NCBI RefSeq assembly: GCF_018343665.1
Contig: NZ_JAGYPM010000002.1
Coordinates: 888,644 to 952,643 of the forward strand
Direction: 5' to 3'
DNA: 64,000 nt
From: Cytobacillus citreus
GTDB lineage: Bacteria > Bacillota > Bacilli > Bacillales > Cytobacillaceae
Positions within the stretch are counted from its first letter, which is position 1, and the number at the start of each line of letters is the position of its first letter. Shown here in pieces: positions 50,270 to 58,471 of the stretch. Under the pieces are notes generated by a model, which saw only the letters and a list, made by a program, of their open reading frames with translations, made no database searches and was not told the DNA's origin. Both the position numbers and the translations under genes were made by a program.

Positions 50270-50343
50270 GCCCAGACGACCCGACTATATAAAATGCAGT
50301 TTCCATGTGGTTATTTCCACTATTGTCGTCAGTTACTGCATTT
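50269..50343 (-). promoter_or_regulatory. ZTP (pfl) riboswitch aptamer
   Basis: Read on the minus strand: AATGCAG, CTGACGAC, GTGGAAATAACCACATG, CTGCATT, then GTCGGGTCGTCTGGGCA. The GTGG...CCACATG hairpin, the pseudoknot partners and the 3' CGTCTGGGCA match known ZTP riboswitches such as that of Fusobacterium ulcerans. ZTP/ZMP binding should prevent the following terminator and switch folD on. Confidence 0.92.
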
Positions 50344-50459
50344 CCTAAGTTGTTGGCTTGAGCATATCACACATAAAATAAAAGTTCAATATGAAAAGAA
50401 TAGGCTCAAAAACTTTCACACAAGTGAAAACTCTATTATAATCAAATTCTAAATCATCG

Positions 50460-50738
50460 TTTATCCCGCATTAACGGACAGTAAGCCCCCCACCTCAAGA
50501 TTGAGAGAGAAGCGAGGAAGATAGGTGGGGGACAACTGCCCGTAAAAGCCCGTAAAATGAACACAGACTAAAAGGCGCCACATCGAGTGGCAACGTCTGC
50601 GTGACCCACTTCCTGTGGGCCGCAACTAACCATCAGTGGGGGATGAAGGCCGACTAAGAACGCCACGTCCTGTGGCAACGTCGGCACTAGCACGTCCTGT
50701 GCGTCGAAAAACCCCCACTGATGGAAGTTTCACTTTAT
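50460..50738 (+). repeat. R1 dispersed repeat, copy d (longest)
   Basis: Complete two-hairpin element with several compensating changes in hairpin 1 (CCCCCCACCT / AGGTGGGGG). It shares the central module ATGAACACAGACTAAAAGGC with copy a and the full hairpin 2 with copy b. It lies between the folD riboswitch and the padR gene. Confidence 0.92.
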
Positions 50739-50843
50739 GTATGAAACTATTAATACTTCATTAGTACCTTGTTCATTTAAGTAATTTAATTTATCATTGC
50801 AATTGCTTAATTATTATAAGTAATAATGCTGGAGGTCATGATT

Positions 50844-51158
50844 TTGAACAAAGAGATGTTAAAAGGGACGATTGACCTTCTTATTCTTTCCATTCTTAAG
50901 GAAAAAGAAAATTATGGATATGAAATATCAAAGGCGATAAAGATAAGAACAGAAGGAACATTTGAAATTCAGGAAGCTACCCTATATTTATCACTGAAAC
51001 GATTAGAGAAACAACAAGCGATATCTTCCTCCTGGGGAAATGAAAGTCATGGAGGCCGGCGTAAATACTATACGGTTACAGAAGATGGCTTGAAACTGTT
51101 GCAAAGATCCATACTAGACTGGAAAAAAACAGTAGATATGGTTGCTAGGTTTATTTAA
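50844..51158 (+). CDS. PadR-family transcriptional regulator
   Basis: This 104-residue winged-helix regulator has the PadR features LLILSILKEKENYGYEISKA and IQEATLYLSLKRLEKQQAI. TTG 50844 is 8 nt after GGAGG, whereas the in-frame ATGs at 50826 and 50838 do not fit that site. It stands alone: no obvious partner membrane-protein gene follows in the 170 bp before the DedA gene, unlike the padR operon at 37355. Confidence 0.85.
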   Translation: MNKEMLKGTIDLLILSILKEKENYGYEISKAIKIRTEGTFEIQEATLYLSLKRLEKQQAISSSWGNESHGGRRKYYTVTEDGLKLLQRSILDWKKTVDMVARFI

Positions 51159-51332
51159 GGAGATAATAAAATTAGAAACTCTCGAGGGAAATGTTCAGCT
51201 GAACGATTTAAAATACAGCTAGCTATAAATTAGAGCTTCTAATTTATTCAGAAGACTGTGTTGATGATATAATAATGCAGTAAAGAACGAAAGAGAAAGC
51301 TTCAAAATAGACTTTTAATAGGAGCATATATA

Positions 51333-51944
51333 ATGGAAATCTGGATTACAGATATAATGAACGAATTCGGATATATAGGAATTATGCTATTAATCGCTTT
51401 AGAAAATATCTTTCCGCCCATTCCCTCTGAGGTTATTCTAACTTTTGGAGGCTTTATGACGACGACAACAGATTTAAGTGTAATGGGGGTCGTTGTATTT
51501 TCAACCATTGGTTCTGTTGGAGGAGCGGTTATTCTTTACGGCATTGGCCGACTCATTGATGTGGAAAGAATGGAGAGAATCATTGATAAATGGGGTCATA
51601 TTCTTCGATTAACTAAAAAAGACATTCATAAGGCAGAAGATTGGTTTAATAAATATGGCGTTTGGACTGTTTTTTTCTGCCGATTAGTTCCTTTAATTAG
51701 AAGTCTAATCTCGATCCCTGCTGGAATGTCACATATGAATATATGGTTATTCCTGATTTTCACAACACTCGGAACAACGATTTGGAATGTGATTCTTGTG
51801 AATATTGGCGCAGTAGTTGGGGCTTCGTGGGAAGATATTGTTAAATACATGGATATTTATTCAAATGTTGTCTATATCATTTTGGCACTCCTGTTCATTT
51901 TATTTATTGTTTTATTTGTTAAAAAAAGGGTAGCACGTAAATAG
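51333..51944 (+). CDS. DedA/SNARE-associated family membrane protein (YngC-like)
   Basis: This 203-residue DedA-family protein has the motif ENIFPPIPSEVILTFGGF near residue 25, FFCRLVPLIRSLISIPAGMS in the second re-entrant region and a C-terminal TM helix ending in KKRVARK. Family members act as undecaprenyl-phosphate or phospholipid flippases and maintain envelope homeostasis. Length matches B. subtilis YngC. A terminator follows, then repeat R2 copy 5. Confidence 0.9.
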   Translation: MEIWITDIMNEFGYIGIMLLIALENIFPPIPSEVILTFGGFMTTTTDLSVMGVVVFSTIGSVGGAVILYGIGRLIDVERMERIIDKWGHILRLTKKDIHKAEDWFNKYGVWTVFFCRLVPLIRSLISIPAGMSHMNIWLFLIFTTLGTTIWNVILVNIGAVVGASWEDIVKYMDIYSNVVYIILALLFILFIVLFVKKRVARK

Positions 51945-51952
51945 CGGAAATT

Positions 51953-51988
51953 GGACAGCCCCAGAAAAGGGAGACTGTCTTTTTTTTG
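51953..51988 (+). terminator. Rho-independent terminator
   Basis: GGACAGCCCC pairs imperfectly with GGGAGACTGTC and is followed by a long T-run. The same TTTTTT-TGTATAG junction precedes R2 copy 4. Confidence 0.75.
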
Positions 51989-52168
51989 TATAGGAAATTA
52001 TAATTTGCGCTATCTGTTGATAACTCGAGATATAGTTTATCTACGTTCAGCTCCAGCGCCTACCTCCTCGAGGTCACAAGCCAATCCTCCCAGAAAGGTA
52101 AAGAACACCTTTCCGTGAGGCTCGTGTGCTTGTCGGAGGTGAGCAAGGCGCTTGCGCATTTGTTCCTA
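51988..52168 (+). repeat. R2 dispersed repeat, copy 5
   Basis: Includes the extended left flank (TGTATAGGAAATTATAAT ... CTATCTGTTGATAACTCGAG) shared with copy 4, then CAGCTCCAGCGCC, CGAGGTCACAAGCCAATCC, the CCAGAAAGGT...ACCTTTCC hairpin and AAGGCGCTTGCGCATTTGTTC. It explains most of the 51945-52268 spacer. Confidence 0.88.
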
Positions 52169-52268
52169 TTTCCTTGGGCGATATACAAAATAAGCCACCC
52201 CTTTGACAGGTAATAAAATATGCCAAGACAGCAATTGGTCTCGGCAATGTAAGGAAGAGAAATCCGTA

Positions 52269-53225
52269 TTAATTCACTTTTTGATTAACTTGCTCATTTA
52301 CTTGTATTTTGTTCTTTTCTTTTCTAATGGAAAGGATGCCGATTGTACTTAAAATACATATCGTTCCTAACCATTCAGCATAACCGAAAGTGACATGAAG
52401 CCATACAATGGCTAAAAATGCCGCTGTCAGTGGTTCAGCACAAGCTAGTAAACTAGTGTCAGATGCACTAATATATTTAAGACTTTCTAAATAGCAATAG
52501 AAAGCAATAATTGTTCCAAATACAATGATGAATAGGACGGCAAAGAAAGTAGGAAGGGACCACTGACCTTCGAACAACCATGGAGGATGAATAAAGCTAA
52601 AACTTATTCCGCCTATTAACATACCCCATCCAACCACAATGGTTGATCCCCATTTTACGAGCAGCTGGAGAGGATGAAGTGTATAAAATGCTAATGCGAC
52701 CGCTGAAGTAAGACCCCAAAATAATGCTAAGCCTGATATAGAGAGTGTGTGGATACTTCCTTGGGTAACAAGCAAGAAAGTGCCTGAAACGGCCAAAACT
52801 AATGCCAAACCCTCCATCAAAGTTGGTAACCGTTTTGCACGAAATGCTGAATAGCACATGATAAGGACTGGAGCCAAGTATTGCAGTACGGTAGCAGTTG
52901 CTGCATTTCCGTGCTTAATAGCAGCAAAAAATGTATATTGGACAGCTAACATCCCAAGGATTCCGAAGATGATAATATGAACTCTATCATGCTTATTTTT
53001 CCAAATTCCCCAAACTTTATGTTTCTCATTTTTATAGGCAATTCCTAATAACAGAATACCTGCCACCAATAACCGGATGACTACTAACCACTCTGGGCTG
53101 AATCCTTGCTGAAAAAGGTACTGTGCTACAGTTCCTGAAACTCCCCAAAAAATCGCTCCGGCAAGTACTAGAGAAATTCCTTTTTTTCTTGAATTTGATT
53201 GAACAACACTACTAGAACTCATCAT
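52269..53225 (-). CDS. EamA/DMT-family transporter
   Basis: This 318-residue protein has ten TM helices in two EamA repeats; the first opens with SLVLAGAIFWGVSGTVAQYL and the second with LSISGLALFWGLTSAVALAF. Drug/metabolite transporters of this type usually export amino acids or other metabolites. ATG 53225 follows a CGGGGAT site. The C-terminus is polar (EKNKIQVNEQVNQKVN). Upstream there is a minimal R1 repeat copy. The substrate cannot be inferred. Confidence 0.88.
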   Translation of the reverse strand: MMSSSSVVQSNSRKKGISLVLAGAIFWGVSGTVAQYLFQQGFSPEWLVVIRLLVAGILLLGIAYKNEKHKVWGIWKNKHDRVHIIIFGILGMLAVQYTFFAAIKHGNAATATVLQYLAPVLIMCYSAFRAKRLPTLMEGLALVLAVSGTFLLVTQGSIHTLSISGLALFWGLTSAVALAFYTLHPLQLLVKWGSTIVVGWGMLIGGISFSFIHPPWLFEGQWSLPTFFAVLFIIVFGTIIAFYCYLESLKYISASDTSLLACAEPLTAAFLAIVWLHVTFGYAEWLGTICILSTIGILSIRKEKNKIQVNEQVNQKVN

Positions 53226-53372
53226 ATATCCCCGCAATCTAGCAATTGGTCATATTACCTTACAGTTGTGACCAATTAGTTATAGATTAATAAACATTTC
53301 TGTTAAAAATTAGTTTGAATTTTTAGAAGTATACAGTTAGTTACATATTAAGTCAATAAGAACTGACAGTAC

Positions 53373-53426
53373 ATAAAGTGAAACTTCCATCAGTGGGGGT
53401 CTTACTGCCCGTTAATCTGCGATAAA
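53373..53426 (-). repeat. R1 dispersed repeat, copy e (54-bp miniature)
   Basis: On the minus strand it joins the 5' part of R1 (TATCGCAGATTAACGGGCAG) directly to its 3' part (CCCCCACTGATGGAAGTTTC). The junction is a single ACCCCCACT, present twice in the full-length element, so everything between those two direct repeats is gone. Confidence 0.92.
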
Positions 53427-53492
53427 AAAACATACCTGTAATCCGTTTGATAAAGCTACCCACTATTCAATCATATTTATTGACAACAAAGG

Positions 53493-53521
53493 ATTTGTGC
53501 AATAAAGTTAAACACGTTAAT
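53493..53521 (+). promoter_or_regulatory. Possible promoter of the MarR-MMPL operon
   Basis: TTGTGC, a 17-bp spacer and TAATAG, with two AGTTAAAC copies spaced 16 bp apart across and after it, a possible MarR-contact pattern. Confidence 0.45.
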
Positions 53522-53581
53522 AGTTAAACGATTTAATAATTAAATAGTAGAATTATTTTAGTTGGAGGTGAATAGACATAA

Positions 53582-54049
53582 ATGTCAGATACAGTGATTC
53601 AAGAATTAATCGATCGATATATTGAGTTATCTTTTTCTGTTCATCGAAGAGGGGAGGCTCTAGTTAAGTGCCAAATTGGCAGTGATCTTACGAATGATCA
53701 GCATTACACGTTGCGTTATATAAGTAAGGCGGGCTCTTGTACCTCGACAGAATTAGCAGAAGAATTCGATGTACAAAAAAGTGCCATTACTGCGATCATC
53801 AATCGATTATGGGAAAAGGGTTTAATAAAGCGGACTCGTGATGAGAATGATCGAAGGGTTGTATATTTGACTTTAACAGATAAGGGAAATGAACTGTTTT
53901 ATCAAGCAGAAGAACGGATTTATAGGCTTGTTGAAACATTTATTACGAAATTTGATCAAAGTGAAATAAAGCAATTTATTGAAACATATGAAAAGTTAAA
54001 TCAAGTATTAAAAGAGAGTAAAGAATTATGGTGGGGGAATAGGGCATGA
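53582..54049 (+). CDS. MarR-family regulator of the MMPL exporter
   Basis: This 155-residue winged-helix protein has the MarR core TNDQHYTLRYISKAGSCTST, recognition helix FDVQKSAITAIINRLWEKGL and wing RTRDENDRRVVYLTLTDKG. Its stop overlaps the exporter start by four bases, as in the ydgG-ydgH arrangement of B. subtilis. GGAGGTG precedes the ATG. It is likely a drug- or lipid-responsive repressor of the operon. Confidence 0.9.
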   Translation: MSDTVIQELIDRYIELSFSVHRRGEALVKCQIGSDLTNDQHYTLRYISKAGSCTSTELAEEFDVQKSAITAIINRLWEKGLIKRTRDENDRRVVYLTLTDKGNELFYQAEERIYRLVETFITKFDQSEIKQFIETYEKLNQVLKESKELWWGNRA

Positions 54050-57000
54050 ATTTTATCATAAAAAACAAATGGTTTGTCATAATTGCCTGGATTGCCATTG
54101 TAGTTGGACTTTTTTTGACGGCTCCCAATATGCAAGATCTTGTTCGTGAAAAGGGTCAAATTACTGTTCCTGATGAATATTCATCTAGATTAGCCGGAAA
54201 TATTATGGACGATGTTCGCAAGCAGGAAGGCGGCGGGAATGAGACCCAGATTGCTCTTGTTTTTCATAATGATAAAAAACTGACTCAAGAGGATATAAAT
54301 GAAGCGGAAAGAGCGATTCAGATTCTTAAAGATAAAGAGAAGGAGCTAGGAATAACTGAAATTCTTACTCATTTTAATGAAGAGGGCCTTAAGGATCAAC
54401 TTGTTTCAAAGGATGGCAAGGCTATTTTAACATCTGTTACTGTCAGCTGGAATGACAGGGAACCTAAAGAATTAAGCGATGCTATGTACAAAGCACTTGA
54501 TGATATTAAAGTAGATCACTATTTTACAAGTGAATGGCTTATTAATGAGGACTTAATGACTAGCTCTGAGGAAGGGCTGAAGAAGACAGAAGGGATTACA
54601 GTTGTTTTCATTCTTGTTGTTTTATTACTAGTATTTAGATCGGTTGTTTCCCCAATTATTCCTTTATTGACAGTCGGATTTTCGTATTTAGCATCCCAGT
54701 CCATCGTAGCGTTTTTAGTAGATAAGTGGGACTTTCCTCTATCAAACTATACACAGATTTTCTTAGTTGCCGTATTATTCGGTATCGGAACAGACTATTG
54801 TATTTTGTTGCTCAGCCGATATAAAGAAGAACTTTCACAAAGAGAGAGTATATCAGAAGCCATTGTTGAGACATACCGCAATGCTGGGCGCACAGTATTT
54901 TTTAGCGGAATCGCTGTTATGATTGGATTTGCTGCGATCGGATTTTCGCAATTTATTCTTTATCAATCTGCAGCAGCCGTTGCCATTGGGGTGGCTGTTC
55001 TATTGCTTGCGTTATTTACAATTGTTCCATTTTTTATGGCTATGTTAGGAAATAAAATTTTCTGGCCTTCAAAAAACAAGGCGGAGCATGGTGAAAGCAA
55101 GCTTTGGGGCATAGTTGGAAGATTTTCATTGGCTCGTCCGTTCATTGCTTTACTTATCGTTGCTGCAGTATGTGTGCCTTTTCTTGTTACATATGACGGA
55201 GAGTTATCCTATAATTCCTTGGACGAAATTAGCGGAGATGTTAATTCTATAAAAGCCTTCAATGCCATTGCTGATAGCTTTGGTCCTGGGGAATCGATGC
55301 CAACTCAGATCGTATTGAAAAACGATGAAAGGATGGATTCCACTGAGTACATTGGTTTGGCAGAAAAAATTAGCAAAGAATTAGAAAAAGTAGATTTGGT
55401 TGATACGGTACGTTCTGTTACAAGACCTACTGGGGAGCCGATCGAGGATTTCTTCATTGCAAAGCAAGCTGAGACTCTTGAAGAAGGCTTAGGTGAAGGG
55501 AAGGAAGGGTTAGATAAAATTAGTGAAGGCTTAAATGAAGCCGGAAGTGAATTATCGAAGTCTGAGCCAAAATTAAAAGAAGCAACAAATGGCATCAATG
55601 ACTTGATTTCAGGAACAAACGAAATCCAGTCAGGACTAAAAGAAATTCAAACGAATCTTTCAAAAATTGAAAATGGAATCCGCCAGGGCTCTGCAGGATC
55701 TGATCAGGTTAAGGCAGGTCTTAATAAATCAAAAGCAGGCGCAGAAGAATTATTAACAGTTTATCAACAGCTTCATGGCGGCTATAAAGAATTACAGGGA
55801 AATTTGAACACACTAACAACCAATTATCAAAAAATTGGTGAGGGATTAACTGGATTATCTAATGGGATTGCACAAGCAAATGGAGCCATGTATGGTTATT
55901 TAGAGAATACCTATACAGGCTTAGCTGAGGACCAGCAATATCAAGCGATGAAACAAACAGTCATTGGTTTGCAGCAACAATTAAGCGGCTTATCTGCAAA
56001 TGTTAATGAACTTAATGCAGGTCTAGCAAAAATTAATAGTGGAATGGCAGGAGCTAACACAGGCTTTGAAAAAGCAATTGCAGGTCAAAATGAGCTTGCA
56101 GGAGGTCTGCAGCAATTACTTGCAGGTATAGAAGCGCAGCAAAAGGGGTTAAACCAATTAGCGGATGGCCAGGGACAAATTGTCAATAATGTTCCAAAGC
56201 TTACAAACGGCCTAAGCAGCATCAATGAAGGCCAAAAGCAGCTTCTTTCAGGCTTTGGTGATTTAGGAGGCCAAATTAATCAATTAACAGAAGGGCTCAG
56301 TCAAAGTACAGAAGGGTTGAATCAAGTTTCTGAAGGTCTAGGGTCTGCGCAGGATTATTTGTCTGGATTATCTAGCTCAGAAAATATGGACGGCTATTAT
56401 TTGCCTAAAGAAGTTTTAGAAAGTGAAGAGTTTGCTCGCGTAATTGATGTTTATATGTCAGAGGATCGAAAGGTCATGACAATGGATGTGATCTTTGAGG
56501 CAAACCCATATTCAAATAAAGCCATTAATCAAGTAGACGAAATTAAAGAAGCTGTAAAGAGAGCGACAAAAAATACGAAGCTTGAAAATGCAGTTGTTGC
56601 AGTTGGCGGAGTCACTAGTACGAATGCGGACTTAAGCAAAATGTCGGATCAAGATTATTCGCGTACAGTTGTCTTCATGTTAATTGGCATATCGATTATT
56701 TTAGTCTTTTTATTCAGATCTATTATTATGCCGATCTATATTATTGGTTCATTAATCTTAACCTACTTTACATCAATGGCGATAAATGAAGCGATCTATG
56801 TAAATATTTTAGGATATTCTGGCATTAGCTGGGCAGTTCCGTTTTTCGGATTTGTTATCCTTGTCGCATTGGGAGTAGACTATAGTATTTTCTTAATGGA
56901 TCGCTTTAATGAATATAAGAATCTATCTGTTGCAGAGGCGATGCTTCTTTCGATGAAGAAGATGGGGACGGTAATCATCTCAGCAGCCATTATCTTAGGT

Positions 57001-57174
57001 GGAACATTCGCTGCCATGATGCCATCTGGAATGCTATCATTACTGCAGATTGCTTCCATTGTGATCGTCGGTTTATTCTTATATGCCATTGTCATGCTGC
57101 CGTTGTTTATACCGGTCATGGTCAAAAACTTTGGAGAGGCAAACTGGTGGCCATTTAAAAGAGATGCAAATTAG
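54046..57174 (+). CDS. MMPL/RND-family exporter with long coiled-coil periplasmic-type domain (YdgH-like)
   Basis: This 1042-residue transporter has two MMPL halves: TM1 at about residues 7-27, the TM2-6 block at about 184-345, and the second block at about 865-1030. The proton-relay motifs GIGTDYCILLLSRYKE and VALGVDYSIFLMDRFNEY mark TM4 and TM10. Between them, residues about 480-780 form extended alpha-helical repeats of LxxGLxxIxxG type, as in YhgE/Pip-like wall-spanning proteins. MMPL proteins export lipids, siderophores or antibiotics. It is regulated with the preceding MarR gene. Confidence 0.93.
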   Translation: MNFIIKNKWFVIIAWIAIVVGLFLTAPNMQDLVREKGQITVPDEYSSRLAGNIMDDVRKQEGGGNETQIALVFHNDKKLTQEDINEAERAIQILKDKEKELGITEILTHFNEEGLKDQLVSKDGKAILTSVTVSWNDREPKELSDAMYKALDDIKVDHYFTSEWLINEDLMTSSEEGLKKTEGITVVFILVVLLLVFRSVVSPIIPLLTVGFSYLASQSIVAFLVDKWDFPLSNYTQIFLVAVLFGIGTDYCILLLSRYKEELSQRESISEAIVETYRNAGRTVFFSGIAVMIGFAAIGFSQFILYQSAAAVAIGVAVLLLALFTIVPFFMAMLGNKIFWPSKNKAEHGESKLWGIVGRFSLARPFIALLIVAAVCVPFLVTYDGELSYNSLDEISGDVNSIKAFNAIADSFGPGESMPTQIVLKNDERMDSTEYIGLAEKISKELEKVDLVDTVRSVTRPTGEPIEDFFIAKQAETLEEGLGEGKEGLDKISEGLNEAGSELSKSEPKLKEATNGINDLISGTNEIQSGLKEIQTNLSKIENGIRQGSAGSDQVKAGLNKSKAGAEELLTVYQQLHGGYKELQGNLNTLTTNYQKIGEGLTGLSNGIAQANGAMYGYLENTYTGLAEDQQYQAMKQTVIGLQQQLSGLSANVNELNAGLAKINSGMAGANTGFEKAIAGQNELAGGLQQLLAGIEAQQKGLNQLADGQGQIVNNVPKLTNGLSSINEGQKQLLSGFGDLGGQINQLTEGLSQSTEGLNQVSEGLGSAQDYLSGLSSSENMDGYYLPKEVLESEEFARVIDVYMSEDRKVMTMDVIFEANPYSNKAINQVDEIKEAVKRATKNTKLENAVVAVGGVTSTNADLSKMSDQDYSRTVVFMLIGISIILVFLFRSIIMPIYIIGSLILTYFTSMAINEAIYVNILGYSGISWAVPFFGFVILVALGVDYSIFLMDRFNEYKNLSVAEAMLLSMKKMGTVIISAAIILGGTFAAMMPSGMLSLLQIASIVIVGLFLYAIVMLPLFIPVMVKNFGEANWWPFKRDAN

Positions 57175-57180
57175 AAATGG

Positions 57181-57212
57181 TAAAGCAACCCGTTTATGGG
57201 TTGCTTTATTTA
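57181..57212 (+). terminator. Rho-independent terminator
   Basis: AAAGCAACCC-GTTTAT-GGGTTGCTTT followed by ATTTAG. Confidence 0.85.
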
Positions 57213-57333
57213 GTAGGAAAAGGTACTAGGAAATACGAAATAGCCTATTTTTTACAGTTTAGTAATAGATTCAATAATTATAAATTCCTTGTTGACAAGA
57301 ATATGAATGCTCAGTAGAATAAAATATGTAAGT

Positions 57334-57352
57334 GATAATAATTATCATTATC
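57334..57352 (+). promoter_or_regulatory. Fur box
   Basis: GATAATAATTATCATTATC differs from the canonical GATAATGATTATCATTATC at one position. It lies 35 bp before the iron-binding lipoprotein start codon. Confidence 0.9.
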
Positions 57353-57387
57353 ACAATGTGAGAAAATAAAAAAAGGTGGACATACAT

Positions 57388-58470
57388 ATGAATCTTTCAA
57401 AATTACTAAAGCCTTTCATTGTAACTACTGCACTTACAATTGGCTTAGCTGGCTGTGGAGCAAATGACAACAGCTCGGAGGAAGAAAAGCCAGCTTCAAA
57501 GCCTGAAAAAGCTGAGAGCCAAGAAGTTAACGTTTATACAGCTAGACATTACGAAGCTGACGAAGAAGTGTTTAAGAAGTTTACAGAAGAAACGGGCATT
57601 AAAGTAAATGTTGTAAAAGGTGAAGCAGAAGAACTTATTGAGCGTTTAAAACGGGAAGGTGAAAGCACACAGGCTGATTTATTTATTACTGTTGATGGCG
57701 GAGTTCTTGCAAATGCAAAGAAAAACGATATTCTTCAGCCAGTTAACTCCGATATCATAAATAAAAATGTCCCTGAGAACCTACGCGATTCAGATAATAA
57801 CTGGATTGGATTATCAACAAGAGCACGTGTCATTGTTTACTCAAAAGATCGGGTGTCCCCAGATGAGCTTTCTACATATGAAGCTTTAACAGACGAGAAA
57901 TGGAAAGGGAAAGTGTTGGCTCGTTCTTCAACAAGCCAATATAATCAGTCTCTTCTTGCTTCCTTCATTGAATTGAACGGAGAAGAGCAGGCTGAGCAAT
58001 GGGCACAGGGAATCGTTAATAATTTTGCTCGCCAACCTGATGGCGGTGACCGTGATCAAGCAAAAGCGATTGTAGCTGGTACTGGTGATGTAGCAATTAT
58101 GAACACATACTATGTTGGGCTGCTTGCGAACTCAGCGGACCCTGAAGAAAGAAAAGTGGGAGAAAGTATTGGTGTATTTTTCCCGAACCAAGAAACAAAT
58201 GGAACGCATGTAAATATTAGTGGAATTGGTTTAACAAAGCATAGTAAAAATCCTGAAAACGCAACAAAACTGATTGAATATATGACAAGTGTAGAAGCAC
58301 AGGAATATTTATCTGCAAATAACTATGAATTCCCAGTTAATGCAGAGGCGAAAAAACCAGAAATTCTAGAGTCTTGGGGCGATTTCAAAATGCAAGAATT
58401 GGATTTTGATACTTTAGGAGAGCATAATCAAGAGGCGATTGCAATCTTTAATAAAACAGGCTGGAAGTAA
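57388..58470 (+). CDS. Ferric iron ABC transporter substrate-binding lipoprotein
   Basis: This 360-residue solute-binding lipoprotein has signal peptide TTALTIGLAGC and a ferric-binding-protein body of the FbpA/FutA class, opening VNVYTARHYEADEEVFKKF. The paired tyrosines in MNTYYVGLLA are the usual iron ligands. The ATG at 57388 follows AAGGTGG; the in-frame GTG at 57376 is inside that site. The Fur box in its promoter and the permease/ATPase genes behind it support ferric iron uptake during starvation. Confidence 0.93.
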   Translation: MNLSKLLKPFIVTTALTIGLAGCGANDNSSEEEKPASKPEKAESQEVNVYTARHYEADEEVFKKFTEETGIKVNVVKGEAEELIERLKREGESTQADLFITVDGGVLANAKKNDILQPVNSDIINKNVPENLRDSDNNWIGLSTRARVIVYSKDRVSPDELSTYEALTDEKWKGKVLARSSTSQYNQSLLASFIELNGEEQAEQWAQGIVNNFARQPDGGDRDQAKAIVAGTGDVAIMNTYYVGLLANSADPEERKVGESIGVFFPNQETNGTHVNISGIGLTKHSKNPENATKLIEYMTSVEAQEYLSANNYEFPVNAEAKKPEILESWGDFKMQELDFDTLGEHNQEAIAIFNKTGWK

Positions 58471-58471
58471 A

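Noticed and set aside
50269..50343. Tetrahydrofolate riboswitch
   Set aside because: folD suggested it, but the conserved strings (GTGGAAATAACCACATG, CGTCTGGGCA) are those of the ZTP class.
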